From Branchiostoma floridae (taxonomy: Eukaryota > Chordata > Leptocardii > Amphioxiformes > Branchiostomatidae): a stretch of DNA of 64,000 nucleotides. The stretch lies in contig NC_049980.1 in assembly GCF_000003815.2 (NCBI RefSeq), positions 5,949,010 through 6,013,009 on the forward strand, written 5' to 3'. Each line of letters starts with the position of its first letter. The first letter of the stretch is position 1. Positions 22,801-34,400 of this stretch are shown here, piece by piece. The notes beneath the pieces are model-generated. The model did no database searches and was not told the origin of the DNA. It worked only from the letters and a program-made list of their open reading frames with translations. Made by a program: the position numbers and the translations under genes.

Positions 22801-25800
22801 CCGAATATTTGTAGTCAGCATGGCTTGTAAGTACATCTGGATGGATTGATGATGACACATGCATTTGGTATGTCTTTGGAAGACAATGATCAACGTCAAT
22901 TATAGGTCTCCTGGTGGCTGACCTTAGAACTGCAGAAGAGTTTTTTTGTTATATATCTTTTGTCCTGGACGTGCTATGGTTTTCATTTTTCTTTGGTGGA
23001 TATCTGCTGTCTATGTCTATGTCTAGAAGATGTAGCATACATTTGGGCCCCCGGGTAGTTTGTTTTGTTTGTTTTAATGATTCAGAAGTGAACCTGCTGT
23101 GGGCAGCACACCAGGGCCATCACAGCTCGGAAGAGTACAACTTAACCACAGCTCTACGGCAGTCAGCGTTCCAACATGCGTCTGTAAGTGTACGCCTGAA
23201 TTCTTATGCTGATGCTAGCTATAAAAGCGCTTGGTTCTCACTCCACTATGTTCTATGGTTAAACAGAGAATGTTGCTGATATCCCGATGAAATCATATAG
23301 GCTTGCCTATATGACATACATGACAATACTGTGGGTGGCACCACGTTTTACACGCAATAGACCCTATCCTAGCTGTACAGCTGCGGCGGCCATTTTGGGT
23401 CATCCGGGGTCACGCACAAAAACGAGGCTGGAGTTGTGTAGCTGTTAGTCCGTAGTTGAAAGCCTGGATTAGAGCACAGGTAGGTTCACTCATGAGCATT
23501 CGCCTGAATGAAAAGTAAAAGTATGTGCTTGTGTAAAAACATAAACCCAATGTTATTGCCTGCATCATTGTGTAAGCTGTTACGTATAGCTATTATTACG
23601 GTTTAGTATTTACCACTATACAATCGCAATACTGTGGTCCCACCAGCCGCCTACTCTGTACACTTCCAGTTCAACATACTGTACCAATTCTGGCTTCACA
23701 CGGAGGTAAGACCTAGGTTTTTACATAATCTTTACTGGCACATCAAAATTACTAGCCTGGAGTCCAGCCTTGTCCGCTCCACAAGGTAGCGATTTACGTA
23801 AGGTACTCTTACATCTATAAAATTTTACAACCCCTTGGATACAACTGGAGCAACAATCAGGCATACGAAATACAAACATGATGAGTTCAACATATCGTTC
23901 ACACCAATGGTTGTAATGTCTAAATGTTATTTGACATATATATATGTAACATTATAGAATAGCAGTGATTGTTACAGACCTGTTGTCCAATGTACAGTTG
24001 TATTGGCTGTGGTTTCTTTCACACAATCAGACAGATTGTATAGTTTGCCCTGAGCGGCATGGTCAATTGGCTGCCTACACGCGACAACTTGGTCCGATGG
24101 GGGAAAGTGCTGTCGTCTAACTGCCCTCTATGCCAAGGTCACCAAACACTGAGGCATGTTCTGAACTCTTGTCCGGTTGCCTTGAAGGACAGTCGGTACA
24201 CCTGGCGTCACAACAGCGTACTCAAGGAGCTAGTGACTACCCTTCAACAGTGGCATTCCGAGTCGGGACAACAGGTCATCATCAGGTGCGACTTGAGCGC
24301 AGATTCAGTTGCAGGAGGCACACATTCCACCATTCCACCGGACATTCTACCCACGTCGCTTGTCCCAGACATAACCATACAAGACCCGGTCAAACAAACA
24401 CTGACTCTTATTGAACTCACTGTACCCTTCGAACAAAACGCCCGTAGTGCCGAGGACAGGAAAAGGGCAAAATATGAAGACTTATTAAATGAAATTGACA
24501 TGCACAGCACCTACAAAGCTACTCTTGTCACTATTGAAATTGGTAGTAGGGGGTGGGTTAACAGCGAGAACTGCTTGAAGTTAAAATCTCTGTGTGTTGT
24601 AAGCCACAAGGAACGTGAAGTCCGCCAGCTGAAACGCAAGTTAGGAAAGTGTGCAGTATGCACTTCTTATGTTATATATTGTGCAAGAAATACAGTTGGG
24701 TTGGAAAAACCTCTGGGTCTATTCTCAAGCTGCTGATAGCTGTTATCGCTACATGAGATAGTGCAATATGCAATTAGTGCAATATATGAGTTTTGCAATC
24801 TTCTTGTGCAATAGGTTAAAGAATTTTAAAGAATCTCAGCAGTCCGACGCACACGATTGTTCTTTTTTACCTCCATGAAAAAATGGAGGTATAGTTTTTG
24901 GTGTGTCTGTGTGTGTGTCTGTGTGTGTGTCTGTCTGTGTGTCCGCATATTTGTGGTCAGCATAACTCATGAAGGGTTGGGTGGATTGGTTTCATACTAG
25001 GTGTGTTGGTAGTGTGTGATGAAAGCTGGAAATGATTAGATTTTTGGCCCCCTAGCGGCTCCCCTTGGTACTGCAGCGCAACTTCCGGTTTTGCTATCTC
25101 GGTGTTCTGAACATGCTATGGTCACTATTTTTGAGTATTAGATAGCTCTTGTGCTCAGGAAGAAATGACATAAGTTTGGGACCCCTAGCGTCTAGTTTTG
25201 GGATAGCAGGGGCATTTTTGTCAAAAACTTCTGAAGAGGATAACTCAAGAAGGGAACAACGGATTTTCATCATTTTTGGTATGTAGGTACCTTAGACAAT
25301 GTTTTACAAGATAAGATACTAATTATGCAAAATAGGAGCACATTTGCATAATTAATAAGAATATTCTATCATAGCAGTTTTTTCAATGTATCTCTTGTTC
25401 CAGACATGCTATGGTCTTGACATTTAGGTGGTAGATAGCTTTTAGCGCCATAAACAAGTGGGACAAGTTTCAGCCCCCTAGCTAACATTTAATTGTGGAA
25501 CTGCAGGGGTGTTTTTGTCAAGACACTTCAAAGAGGATAACTGCAGAAAGGAACGACGGATTGCCTGCATTCTAGGCATGCAGGTAGCTTAGGCAAAGAT
25601 GTTCATAATGATATACATGTTATGCAAATGAGGACTTTATTTGCATAATTAATGAGGAAATTGTATAGTTCCATTGTTTTCAATAACTGGACCTCAATAC
25701 ATGTAACACATGTTAATTATGATAGGTGGAATATAAGCAGATACCAAATATGGTAATGAAGAACTTGTTTGCATAATTTATGCAAAAATTGCAAAACCAC

Positions 25801-28800
25801 TTTATGATTAATAATGGTAATTTTATAATTGTGACATGTGTACGTGATTCAATGATTAACAACACCATACATAAATTATGTTAATGTTTTAGTCAATTGC
25901 ATGGAATTTACGAAAGCTCTAAATTTTTCATGGAGGTATGAGGTCGCCGAACTCTAGTTTTAAATATGTTTTACCTTGCGCCCTCTGGACGTTGTAAGTC
26001 TGGAAAAAGGGCTGGCCTAGGTATTTTAATCTTTCATCTTGTATTTGTATGTCTAAGTCTGAGGCTCAATAAAGATGATTCTGATCTCTCTCAGTGTCAA
26101 ACGTTGCTTACTAAAAACCTTAATTTCCATCATGTTTGTCAATTTAATCATGGACGATAAATACGAGTAGATTCATATATAGATCCATGCACAACGTAAT
26201 TGATCTGATGCCACAAAGATATCCTTGAATTCAATAAAGACAACACATTTCCTATTCAAAAATGGCATTTGTCAGCAGATGTCATGGATTGTATGTCATC
26301 TTTGATACCCAGATAACTTACAATGTGCCCTTGCAACATAAACCTATCTACATTTTCCCATCGTGTAATATTTCTACATACAGTTGGTGACATCCCTTGG
26401 GTTCCTGGAGTACATTTTGAACACACCAAGTCATCATCGCGTCCACCACGGTATGTTAACAACTTGGTCCGTTAGTTTGCCTGTTTGCTACTTTGTAAGT
26501 TTTGTTGCTGGTCTGTCTATACAAATATTCTTGTCATATTTGGTTACAGGATTCATGAGCAAATGGCAGCCCTTTCAACGATATAAGCTTACAGCAGAAT
26601 ATTTTTTTCATATGACGAAAAATGATTTTGAATATATAAGATTGCTGTATCTGGGCAAAGCACATTTTTACCAGTCGTCTACTCTCTTTGATGTTATCTA
26701 CAGGAAGGAACCCATACTGTATCGACAAGAACTACGGAGGCACGCTCATCATCTTCGATCGGTTGTTTGGTACGTAACATTTTTCTGTTCTAATTGGTAA
26801 CAGAATCGTTGTACATAGTCCCGTGATGTGATTAAAAATGTGTCAAAATGTACAAATCCACTCGGCCTCTGTCTTGTAGTTTGGTTGAAATATTGGTTGA
26901 AAAACTGGTTGAAAAAGGCAATATAAAGCAAAGAACATGGTTCATTGAATTGGTTAGTGACAGCTTCTACTAATTGGAGCCTGATGGTTTGCTCTTGTTG
27001 GCAGGTACCTTTGCAAAAGAAGACGAAAAGGTTGTCTATGGTCTGACACATCCTCTGAACACTTGGAACCCAATATGGGTGCAGGTAAGAAGATCACTAT
27101 ATCTGCAGGATATAAATCATGTTGGCAGCCATCATCATAAGCACTACTGCGTGTTGGATGATACCATAAATTTTATGACGTAGAGAGGTGATAAAGATTT
27201 GAATTACCCTAAGAAGAATGACTCCAAGGTTTTCCTATCTCAAAACCTATCCGTTATAAGATAGTATCATCTTTGATCTCAAGAATACAAATGTCATCAT
27301 TATTACATTAGTTAGCTTAAATGTTAATCTGTAATTTTCTTAAGTCAATGATGTTTTTGAATTTTCACATGTAAAAATGTATGCAACTCAGCCTGCGATC
27401 TATGTTTTTATCTTGATCATAATGATCAAATAAACCATTCATTCATTTACTCGTTCGTTCGATCGATCGTTCGTTCATTCCTGTCCTGGATGTAGGTTTG
27501 CCACCTGACCCACATCTGGAAGACGTTCTTGGCCACTCCCGGTTTCACCAACAAGCTGTCCGTGCTGTTCAAAGGACCCGGGTGGTCACCGGGCAAACCT
27601 CGTCTGGGGTGTATTGAAGATATCCCAAAGGTACAACTAAAAGCCTAAAAAACGCCTGATATGATTCGTAATTAGAAAAGAAAATATTAGATTTAGCGAT
27701 TAAGGACAGTACAACGAGTGTGATGTATCCTATAGAAATACATAAGGTTTTAGTTCATTTCCCATCTAGTCTAGTCTAACGCTATAAAAGTTTTTATCCA
27801 TCCACAGACCACATGCATGTGCATTTAGACTACGGGCATTAACGGGCATAAAGATTATTATCATTACTATATTATTATTATCATTATCAAATTTGACAAG
27901 GGCTTCCGGCCACACGAAATCCAAAATTAGATCTCAAGAGGGCTGGTTCTTTATTTTGCTTAGTTAGTTGACGTTCGAAATTTTTGGTATATTCCATGGT
28001 TCAAAATGTTGGTTTTCGAATGATACGTAAATTTGCGTATATGTACCTGGATGATGACCTAGAAATGTGCAAGAAAAAAATACACCGTATACATTCCATT
28101 AAAGGTGACGCATCCAGAACCGAAGTATGACCGGCAGATCCCCACCTTCTGGTCTGTCTACGTCGCCGGACATTTCGCCATGGCCGTTATATTCTACCAG
28201 GAGCTGTTTGCTGTCGCTGAAGTAGGTTATTGTTACAATGAATAGAACGTTTATTCGCACATTCTTGTGAGAGGACTAATTGACTGTATATGGTAGAAAC
28301 ATAGACCATAGGGGATGCACATTTCAACATCACTAAAAGACGAAAAGAAGCATAACAAACGTACAAGTTAGAGTAGTTTTTGAACCCAAGTTTTTAACTA
28401 TTGCTAGAATATCTTAGAAGTCACCTCAATGTCACCATGTATTTTATTACGACCATTGTATGTGTATGCCTGTGCTTGGACCGATAGGGTATGAATTTAC
28501 AATTAAGGCAATCATTCATTCATTATTGTAGAGGCTACAAGTACACAATTCAAATACTAGTGTAGGCTGTATCTCGACTGGTTGTGTTTGACTTCTTTTT
28601 TTCGGATGAAGAGGAAGACAAAAAGTGCTACTTTTTTCTGCAATTTGTGGATTCCATCAGTAATTAATTTTCTAGGTAAGATGATTTAAGATGGAATGTT
28701 ATACAAAAAAATGATAAAATACGAAAATAATGCTTAAATCAACTTACTCCTGAACCTACAACGTAGTCTGACTTTTTCAACGTTTTAACGACATAGAATT

Positions 28801-29709
28801 TCATCCTACCCGGGGTGTGACTACGCTTGCCTGCCTCGGTAGGATCGCCTTCTTGATTTGGACTTTATCTTCCATAGCTGCAATCATGGATAAAACGTAA
28901 GTATTCTATAAAAGGCATATCACTTATAGAAGTAGAAGTAGATCATAATTTCTTGGATCTACTTCAAAACTGGTCAACTTATTAACATTATCAGTTTCAT
29001 GTCTTCACATCGTATGTATGTTTACTCAACGTACAACAATACATGTAAATCAAACGTTTCTAGCATGGCTATTATTAACATTACATTTGAAATGCAACAA
29101 AAACAGATTTATCGCGTCATGTAACCATTTCTAGACTCATTACTGTTTTTTTTAAATATGTGAATGAACATCTCGCTGATTTGAAAACAAAACTAATGCG
29201 AGGATATAAGAAATTTTGTTTATATTATTTTCAATGTTTGAAAAAAAAAAGTTATAATTACCTTCATCATGAAATCCAAGTAGTCATAAAGGTCAAACAA
29301 AAACTTAACACAAAGAGTGTGGTACACGAAACAACTGATTCTTCGAGCCTTGTCCGATCTTCAGTATGGTACAAAACTTTTTTTGGAAACGACCAAACAT
29401 TGATGCGCAAACCTGTAGATGTCATCCTTATAATCGAATCAACATGGCCTTACTATATTTGAAGCCTTAACTCCAAACTTTATCCCCATATTTTACCATT
29501 CCAGACCCAGTGCGACCGCCCTAGACTTCAGCCGCTGTCTGGCCTACGTGTTGTTTGACACGTTAACCAGGTTGTGGGGACCCCCTGCAGTGCTGTTACC
29601 TCACCTGGTGATCAACGCCATGTTGGGCCTGTACCTGGTGTCTGCTGTCATCCAGGGAATCAATCTTCTCTCACCTTTCATGAAGGCAAAGAATGGAAAA
29701 CTTGAATAA
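19857..29709 (+). CDS. AGMO: Alkylglycerol monooxygenase (AGMO/TMEM195)
   Basis: ER membrane, tetrahydrobiopterin-dependent iron enzyme that cleaves the ether bond of alkylglycerols. Twelve coding exons: 19857-20018, 21130-21263, 21770-21921, 23086-23183, about 23607-23705, 26384-26450, 26704-26769, 27005-27084, 27496-27630, 28105-about 28225, 28797-28896 and 29505-29709, giving about 472 residues (human about 445). The fatty-acid hydroxylase histidine boxes are intact: HRMSH (about 145-149), HQGHH (158-162) and HHRVHH (232-237). Family stretches such as [31 protein letters not shown] and [15 protein letters not shown] confirm the assignment. Hydrophobic helices precede box 1 and fill the C-terminus. 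The 5' end of exon 5 is the only in-phase AG and encodes a poorly conserved stretch. The exon 10 donor was chosen for phase (GTTATT at 28226), because the stronger-looking GTAGGT at 28222 would put a stop in exon 11. Confidence 0.95.
20900..21083. mobile_element. MITE with TACAGTCAAACCTG ends, in AGMO intron 1
   Basis: Left end TACAGTCAAACCTGCCCAAG, right end the approximate complement (GAGCAGGTTTTACCGTA). GACCACCTC and GGTGGTCG form the next inner inverted pair. No coding. Related to 4541-5116. Confidence 0.6.
21511..21727. mobile_element. Tc1/mariner-type MITE, copy 2, in AGMO intron 2
   Basis: 217 bp, same ends as 2127-2341 and TA on both sides (21509-21510, 21728-21729). It stops only about 40 bp before the acceptor of AGMO exon 3. 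Confidence 0.75.
21937..22183. mobile_element. Small TIR element with TGTCATACC ends, copy 1
   Basis: Begins ATTTATGTCATACCTGTGACG and ends GGGTATGACATAAAT, so the outer 14 bp are inverted. The interior shares GTTCGATACGGGTGTTCC, GACGTTGGAACATTGC and TTGTTCGAGGGCACCAAATT with the copy at 53540-53820. Non-coding. Directly followed by a second module (22190-22490). Confidence 0.6.
22190..22490. repeat. GGTGTATTCCG module next to the TGTCATACC element
   Basis: Starts ATACAACACGGTGTATTCCG and later repeats parts of the neighbouring element (CGATAGAGGTGTTCCGGACC, GTTGGAACATTGCTG). At 53827-53967 the same start is closed by its inverted complement. Exact ends are unclear here. Confidence 0.45.
22718..22870 (+). 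repeat. Partial copy of the 24870 element (left end)
   Basis: Shares TTTTTACCTCCATGAAAAA, the TATAGTTTGTGGTCTTTTTG-like run and the TTTGTAGTCAGCATGGCTTG-like words with the left end of the full copy at 24870. Confidence 0.5.
24030..24865 (+). mobile_element. 3' end of an RLE-type non-LTR retrotransposon
   Basis: A 225-codon frame (24059-24736) in AGMO intron 5 encodes the C-terminus of a non-LTR retrotransposon. A Cys/His knuckle (NCPLC...LRHVLNSCP) lies near residues 21-39. It is followed by a restriction-like endonuclease core, VPDIT..., in which PD and a downstream E (LIELTVPFE) are spaced as in R2/NeSL-type elements, and by A..RK..KY. The frame is 5'-truncated: no reverse transcriptase is left, and the first Met is arbitrary. 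The tail after the stop is AT-rich. Same strand as AGMO. Exact clade is not resolvable by eye. Confidence 0.75.
24870..25945. mobile_element. About 1.1-kb TIR element (ACCTCCATGAAAAA family), in AGMO intron 5
   Basis: The left end ACCTCCATGAAAAAATGGAGGT is itself a hairpin. The right end TTTTTCATGGAGGTATGAGG is the inverted complement of the left. The interior is non-coding with GTGTGTCTGTGTG near the left end and repeated GGATAACTCA/GGAACGACGGAT blocks, each followed by ATGCAAAT-rich DNA. Diverged pieces of the same family occur five more times in the window. Superfamily unknown. Confidence 0.6.
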
Positions 29710-29746
29710 TGTATCATTAGTTCACTATCTTCCCTTTTCATACGGC

Positions 29747-29992
29747 TGCCCTCATTAGCATGCGTGCTTATTTACATAGCGTCCGTGATTGGTCACCATC
29801 CAATATTGAGTTAATTGACCACCTGTCAGTGGCGCGCGGGGACAGGTGTAGCGCAGCTGTGAATATATCCCCTTTCTGTACCCCTGCCTCATTAGCATAT
29901 GAGCTCATTTACATAACTTCTCTGATTGGTTATCCTCCTAAATTGAGTTAATTGACCACCTGTCATTGGCCAGCGGGGTCAGGTGTAACGAA
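29747..29992 (+). repeat. Tandem duplication in the AGMO 3' UTR
   Basis: Two diverged copies (about 29747-29878 and 29879-29992) share CTCATTAGCAT, ATTTACATA, GATTGGT, GAGTTAATTGACCACCTGTC and GGGG(A/T)CAGGTGTA. They start 40 bp after the AGMO stop codon. Confidence 0.75.
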
Positions 29993-30327
29993 TAGCACCA
30001 GTGTTTGGTCTCAGACTGATGATGTAAAGCAAAGAAGTAGGAAAGGTTCAAGAATACTCTGTGCAGTGTTTAAATATGAAAGTTTGGAAAATCCTGTCAA
30101 ATGTCTCCATCCCTCTATCTCACATGTCTTTATCTAAAACAGGATAAGGAATACATGTACATGGTACGCATTGAATGGATCCAAAACGTCCATTCTTAAA
30201 TGAGTGAAATGTGTACACACCATTTCCTAGGCATAATTTGAGGTCTACAACAATATTGTATATGTATAGTAGACTACTAGACTGTAACTTTGTTATTTTT
30301 ACATTGTCACCAATGCAATTGCTGTGC

Positions 30328-30333
30328 AATAAA
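30328..30333 (+). terminator. Candidate AGMO poly(A) signal
   Basis: AATAAA about 620 bp after the AGMO stop, the first canonical signal on this strand downstream of the gene. Confidence 0.5.
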
Positions 30334-31442
30334 CATTCACTCATTCAGTATTTTGGAGTATACTAAGTTAAAACATAAACCTTTTTTGTACGTATCATTA
30401 TAATAACTGCATTGTTGCTGTATGGATATGCAATGTAACTTAGTAATGACTACCAAATGAACAAACCTGTAAACCCTGTCAGTGATCTTTATTGTGCCCA
30501 GCTTTAAGAATAAGTAACTGAGTACCATTTGGGTTGTATGGCTTATACAGAATACTCATGCAACAGTGAAACATGGCAAGTCATGTCTTTTCTTCATTTT
30601 GTTATATTAACATGTTTAATACAGCTGGTATTTATTTTCAGCATATTCAAGCTTCATGTGATTATGTATGTAAGTATGTATGCAAGTGCATATGCTAGGA
30701 ACTGGCCCCTTGCATATTTCATGTCATTATATTAAAACATATAGATCTTAAGAAATTGCATGATCACACCTGAAAGTGTGAGTTATTATAACACATATAG
30801 ATATTTTAGTTTAGCCTTTCTCATTCATATTGCTGTAATACAAATGTATATTGATTACATGTAGAGAATATGCCAAATAGGAGTGGCTGCTATTTGGTGC
30901 ATCTTATTTTCTAGATGTTAAACCTTCATTGACATACATGCATAAAACATTGCCAAAAATGTTAATCTTGTATAACTCTTTATTTAAAGTTTACATAACA
31001 TTTTTTGACTGTTATCATACATTGTATGTTATAACTTCTGTACTATTCTCTCATTTTTTTAAATTATTTCACATGGATCTGCAGCAGAAAAATTACTTTG
31101 CAGGCCTTTATCTATTTGAAAGTTGCCCACAAATTTAGGGATTTTATCATGTTCATCCTTTGAGGACTCAACATATTGGAAAAGTTCCAAAATACTATAA
31201 TCAGTGTATCTAACAAATTTGCTAACATACATGGATAGGCTTAATTTAAACATTATAGTTAGAGTAACATTTCATGTTTCACACTAATTATGGAATGAAA
31301 CATACCTTTTTCTTATTTCTAACATTTGTTATCTTTAAACAACAGTGATATATGCACACAATCAGTGGAATACTTCAATCAGCAGTTTTCGACATGTCAC
31401 CAATGGAAGTTATAAACAAAGTCTAAATTCTCCCTAGTCACA
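30334..31442. other. Convergent intergenic region AGMO/PARP16
   Basis: AT-rich; holds the 3' UTR sequence of both genes. A TTTATT at 30979-30984 is a candidate PARP16 poly(A) signal on the minus strand. No gene or clear repeat seen. Confidence 0.5.
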
Positions 31443-34400
31443 TCATTTGTAAAGCCTCCTGAGGTAGTACTGCAGGTTGGGAGAATTGGCAGCCCCAATC
31501 ACTGCTAGGACAACGACGTATAACGACATCAGGACGAAGAACTTGTGGCGCTGGAAGAAGGATGGTGTCTGGACCCTACAGAAATGACAAAAAAAAACTA
31601 TAATAGCGATACTACGCAGTTTTTTGCGCTCAAATTTGAAATATTCTAGAATTAAGAAATATCAGATTTACTACTACTTTTTGTCACTTTTTGACACTTT
31701 TGTGTCATTATTTCACGTTTGCAACGTAAAGGATTAGCCTACAAACATTCCGCTCTAGGCACCCTGTAACCTTGTGTCCCCCCAAGTTAGACTCTCCGGG
31801 TCTTGCTTGCCACTGGTAGGTCCCCCGGGGTGGGGTAATCAGTTAGCACATGCATGGCAGACTGCAGATAAAGAACACAATGGAGACCTTCTTTGGAAAC
31901 ACCTATATCTAATCATTCTAAAATAGCATATAATCATGAACTTATTAGTCTATTTCGTAGGATATCAACAAGCTAAGGTCATATTCCCTTCAAAACTGCA
32001 AGAAACCTTGTACAGAAAGCTAGTCTACTGTACTCAGAGGAACTGTCAACTGGCCCCCCACTGGGAAGCCAGGCTGATAAGCAAGAAACAACAACACACA
32101 GAGGCAGTAACCAGCCTGTGCCCATCTGTTTCTTGGAAGATCACAATTTTCATACATCATGCTTATGTGGTGCATTGATGTCGCAGCATCTCTCAATGAA
32201 TATTGGTATGCAATGCTATAGGGTTGATTGAACTAACAATGTAAAGAAAAAGTAGGAAAAGCTACTTTTTGTTTTGTTCAAAAATCCCGTAGTATGCCTT
32301 TAAGGGGGGACTACATTCTTCACATTTAGCAGCAGTACAAACTAGAATAAGTCAGTATCCATTCACTGAAATTTTTATTGTTATTGGGTGGGCCGACTAC
32401 TCACTCTTTGCAGCCAGGGGCTAAATTGCGAGGAGCTTACAATAGGCGGGGCTAAATTGCAAGGGTCTGGAGCGAGCTGCCATTCGGCGCCACTCAGGTG
32501 ACCTCAATACAACAGTAATTGCCTCAGGTGCGGCCAAGGTACTGTAGGTTTTGAACCACTCACACCGCACTATCGCACGTGTGGCGGGTTCTTTAACATG
32601 CCTGGGGTATGGCTCTCCCCAGACACGGGACCTCCATTTAATGTCCCATCCGAAATATTGGCTTAGGAAAACCACTTCATTATGTATACTAGTGATTAAG
32701 GCCATGTTGTTTTCATTAAATGGATGACATCCTTTGGGAACCCAAAAACTGATGCGAGTGTGCGAATGAAAAAGAATGTAAATGCTGCCTTCATTATGAA
32801 ACCTAAGTGGTCATGAAGGTTCAACATATGACCAAACACGCAGAGTGTGGAATACCAAACAATTATAGATTCCTCATTTTTGTTCTTTCATATCTTATTT
32901 GACCTTGGAATGAACAATGGCATTCTATGATAGTAGTATACATTTTCCAATATACATCTTTTTGATGGCATATATTTGCTCATATTGCACCTGCTTTGTA
33001 AAATTTACAGTATGGTTTAAACTTTTTTGCATGGGGGCCAAAAATTGATGCGCGCACAGATGTCATAAATAAAATAAAATCAACATGGCCTAAAGATCTT
33101 TAACCCATTGACTTACTAACCTGATAAAAGCATTCAAGGTTTCATCCCATACATCTTAGCATAACAAGGGTTGTGATTATCATAACAAATGACCCACCTT
33201 TGCTGCACTTTCTTTTCAGCATACACAAGCACGTACTTGACTCTCAACAGTTCGTTATTGCTCACGATGTAGTACTTCTCTGGTACTTCCTGTTTGTCCT
33301 TGTTCTTGGCTCTTCCATTCTCTTCTGAAACAAGTAAAATAAGAAAATTGAATATCATGACGATATATATGCCTTCTTGGCATGCCCCTCATTTATGCAA
33401 ACACACACATTTTGTCCCTATCATGAAATCAAATCCTGCCATGTTTAAGGCGTTTACTGTATTTTGAAATGCACTGTACTTAAATCATTCTTCTTACCTG
33501 TTTTTCATTTCACTGGCGCTAATGATAGTAAAGCTAAATAAAACTGAATCAATTGGAATGTCACATGACCACCTGTCCAACTTTGTAAAAAAGTCTTTGT
33601 ATTGCATACCCAGTAAACCAACTCATGGATTAACAGACCAGGTTTATACTCAAGAGTACAAGTTGCATATCCAGAAAGTTTAGAGTAACTGAATCACCAG
33701 TCCTGACGAAGGTTGACAGATCTGCGACTAAAAATTCGAGGCCAGCAATTTGTTGTGTTGACTGACAGTTGATATCATCAATATGGATAATACCAACACA
33801 TGTACAGATATCATACAGATGCTAAAACCAGACAGGTTTATTTGATCCACTCACACTGTGAAGGACCCTACTATTTTCTATACATGTGTTGGGTTCCTTT
33901 ATGTGTTCGAGTTGTGGATCTCTCCAAACACATGAACATCCCTACTCAAAGCTACTAGGCACTCATTCGACCTAACTGACGTGAGGAAATTTGTGTTACC
34001 TGGTACCTTTCCCAAGGCCAAAATGTCTGAGCATATCAGTAGACTCGAACCCAGGACCTCTGGGCTTTGAGCCAAACACCAAATTGTTATGCTACATGAT
34101 GCCATCTTACCTTCCACCTTGCTCTTGACGTACTTGGGGTCCATGATGACCTCACACACGGCCACACAGCTCATGGTTTCTCCCAGCATGCTCCTGTCCC
34201 AGCCCTGACCTTTGTGACTGTAGATGATTGACACCCCAAGGTCACCTGACAGGTAAGTTCCTTCCCCAAATAAGGAATTCTGCAACAGGTGTCATAAACA
34301 ATTAATCATTATTGTGAGACTGCTTAATACTGTCCAAAATATCATGATTATCTGTCAACCATTTCTTAAGTTAAGTGTGAAACAAAACCGGCTCCTCCAG

